This document shows, in pieces, positions 5,203 through 5,359 of a stretch of DNA of 5,359 nucleotides. The DNA comes from CAZXBB01 sp964638815 (GTDB taxonomy: Bacteria > Planctomycetota > Phycisphaerae > Phycisphaerales > SM1A02), in assembly GCA_964638815.1 (NCBI GenBank), contig CAZXBB010000066.1, positions 1-5,359 of the forward strand, given 5' to 3'. A program made the translations under genes and the position numbers. A model generated the notes under the pieces. That model made no database searches. It was not told the DNA's origin and saw only the letters and a program-made list of their open reading frames with translations. Every line of letters starts with the position of its first letter. Within the stretch, counting starts at the first letter, position 1.

Positions 5203-5359
5203 ATGACCACCCTCACGACGCCGAAGCTCGCATCCAACTGGCTCGACCTCGCGCTGCACGACCTCCGCTACCTCGGCTACCACGTGGTCACGGGGGTCCT
5301 CGACGACGCCATGCTCTCCGAGACACGCGACGCCCTCTACCGCGTGCAGGACGCCATCG
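5203..5359 (+). CDS. Phytanoyl-CoA dioxygenase (PhyH)-family protein, N-terminal fragment
   Basis: Only 52 codons lie in the window, and the frame is open to the right edge. The fragment begins MTTLTTPKLASNWLDLALHD and continues with LRYLGYHVVTGVLDD (21-35) and LSETRDALYRVQDAI (38-52). A Gly-Tyr-x-Val-Val-x-Gly-Val-Leu-Asp strand followed by a helix is the usual opening of PhyH-type Fe(II)/2-oxoglutarate dioxygenases. The iron-binding HxD...H motif would lie outside the window, so the family call is tentative. The start is well supported: TTGGAGAACGCG precedes the ATG, with GGAG (5193-5196) six bases upstream. PhyH-like genes often occur in polysaccharide and secondary-metabolite loci, where they hydroxylate small substrates (general family knowledge). 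The gene is divergent from the methyltransferase and shares its 187-base intergenic region. Confidence 0.6.
   Translation, partial: MTTLTTPKLASNWLDLALHDLRYLGYHVVTGVLDDAMLSETRDALYRVQDAI

Noticed and set aside
4942..5283. 113-codon minus-strand open frame through the tandem repeat
   Set aside because: Its Ser/Lys/Arg/Val-rich middle is just the 14-base repeat read through. It overlaps the start of the PhyH-like gene on one side and the methyltransferase on the other, and has no credible start context.

Overview
The window is about two-thirds G+C, with codon third positions almost always G or C. It looks like a chromosomal piece of a high-GC, probably Gram-negative bacterium. Acidobacteriota, Myxococcota/Desulfobacterota-like and related uncultured lineages would all fit, but no rRNA or marker gene fixes the phylum. 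The content is a surface-polysaccharide (O-antigen or exopolysaccharide type) biosynthesis block.

Layout: five genes read leftward (minus strand) and one reads rightward at the right edge. In transcription order on the minus strand they are: a class I SAM-dependent methyltransferase (5015 to 4371); a NeuD/PglD-type left-handed beta-helix sugar O/N-acyltransferase (4345 to 3680); a beta-propeller protein of the glycosyl-hydrolase-43-like type (3683 to 2757), whose ATG overlaps the preceding TGA; after a 121-base gap, a WecE-type nucleotide-sugar aminotransferase (2635 to 1466); and a multi-pass membrane protein resembling GT-C glycosyltransferases (1434 to beyond position 1). The last is a long open frame that runs off the left edge. 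On the plus strand, a gene starting at 5203 and cut by the right edge looks like the N-terminus of a phytanoyl-CoA-dioxygenase-family (PhyH) protein.

The divergent intergenic region (5016-5202) holds the most unusual DNA: about seven copies of a 14-base direct repeat (about 5040-5144). Its rightmost copy supplies a candidate -35 box for the PhyH-like gene. On the other side, a TATACT hexamer is spaced so that transcription would begin at the GTG of the methyltransferase, suggesting a leaderless message.

How the genes may work together (inference): WecE makes dTDP-4-amino-4,6-dideoxygalactose (dTDP-Fuc4N) from dTDP-4-keto-6-deoxyglucose. The beta-helix transferase could acylate the new amine, the methyltransferase could decorate the sugar or glycan, and the membrane protein could transfer a lipid-linked sugar. 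The propeller protein has no assigned role but probably binds or acts on glycan. I see no tRNA, rRNA, CRISPR array, transposase or phage gene. No clearly new multi-gene system is evident; the repeat-bearing divergent promoter and the propeller gene inside a biosynthetic operon are the points most worth following.
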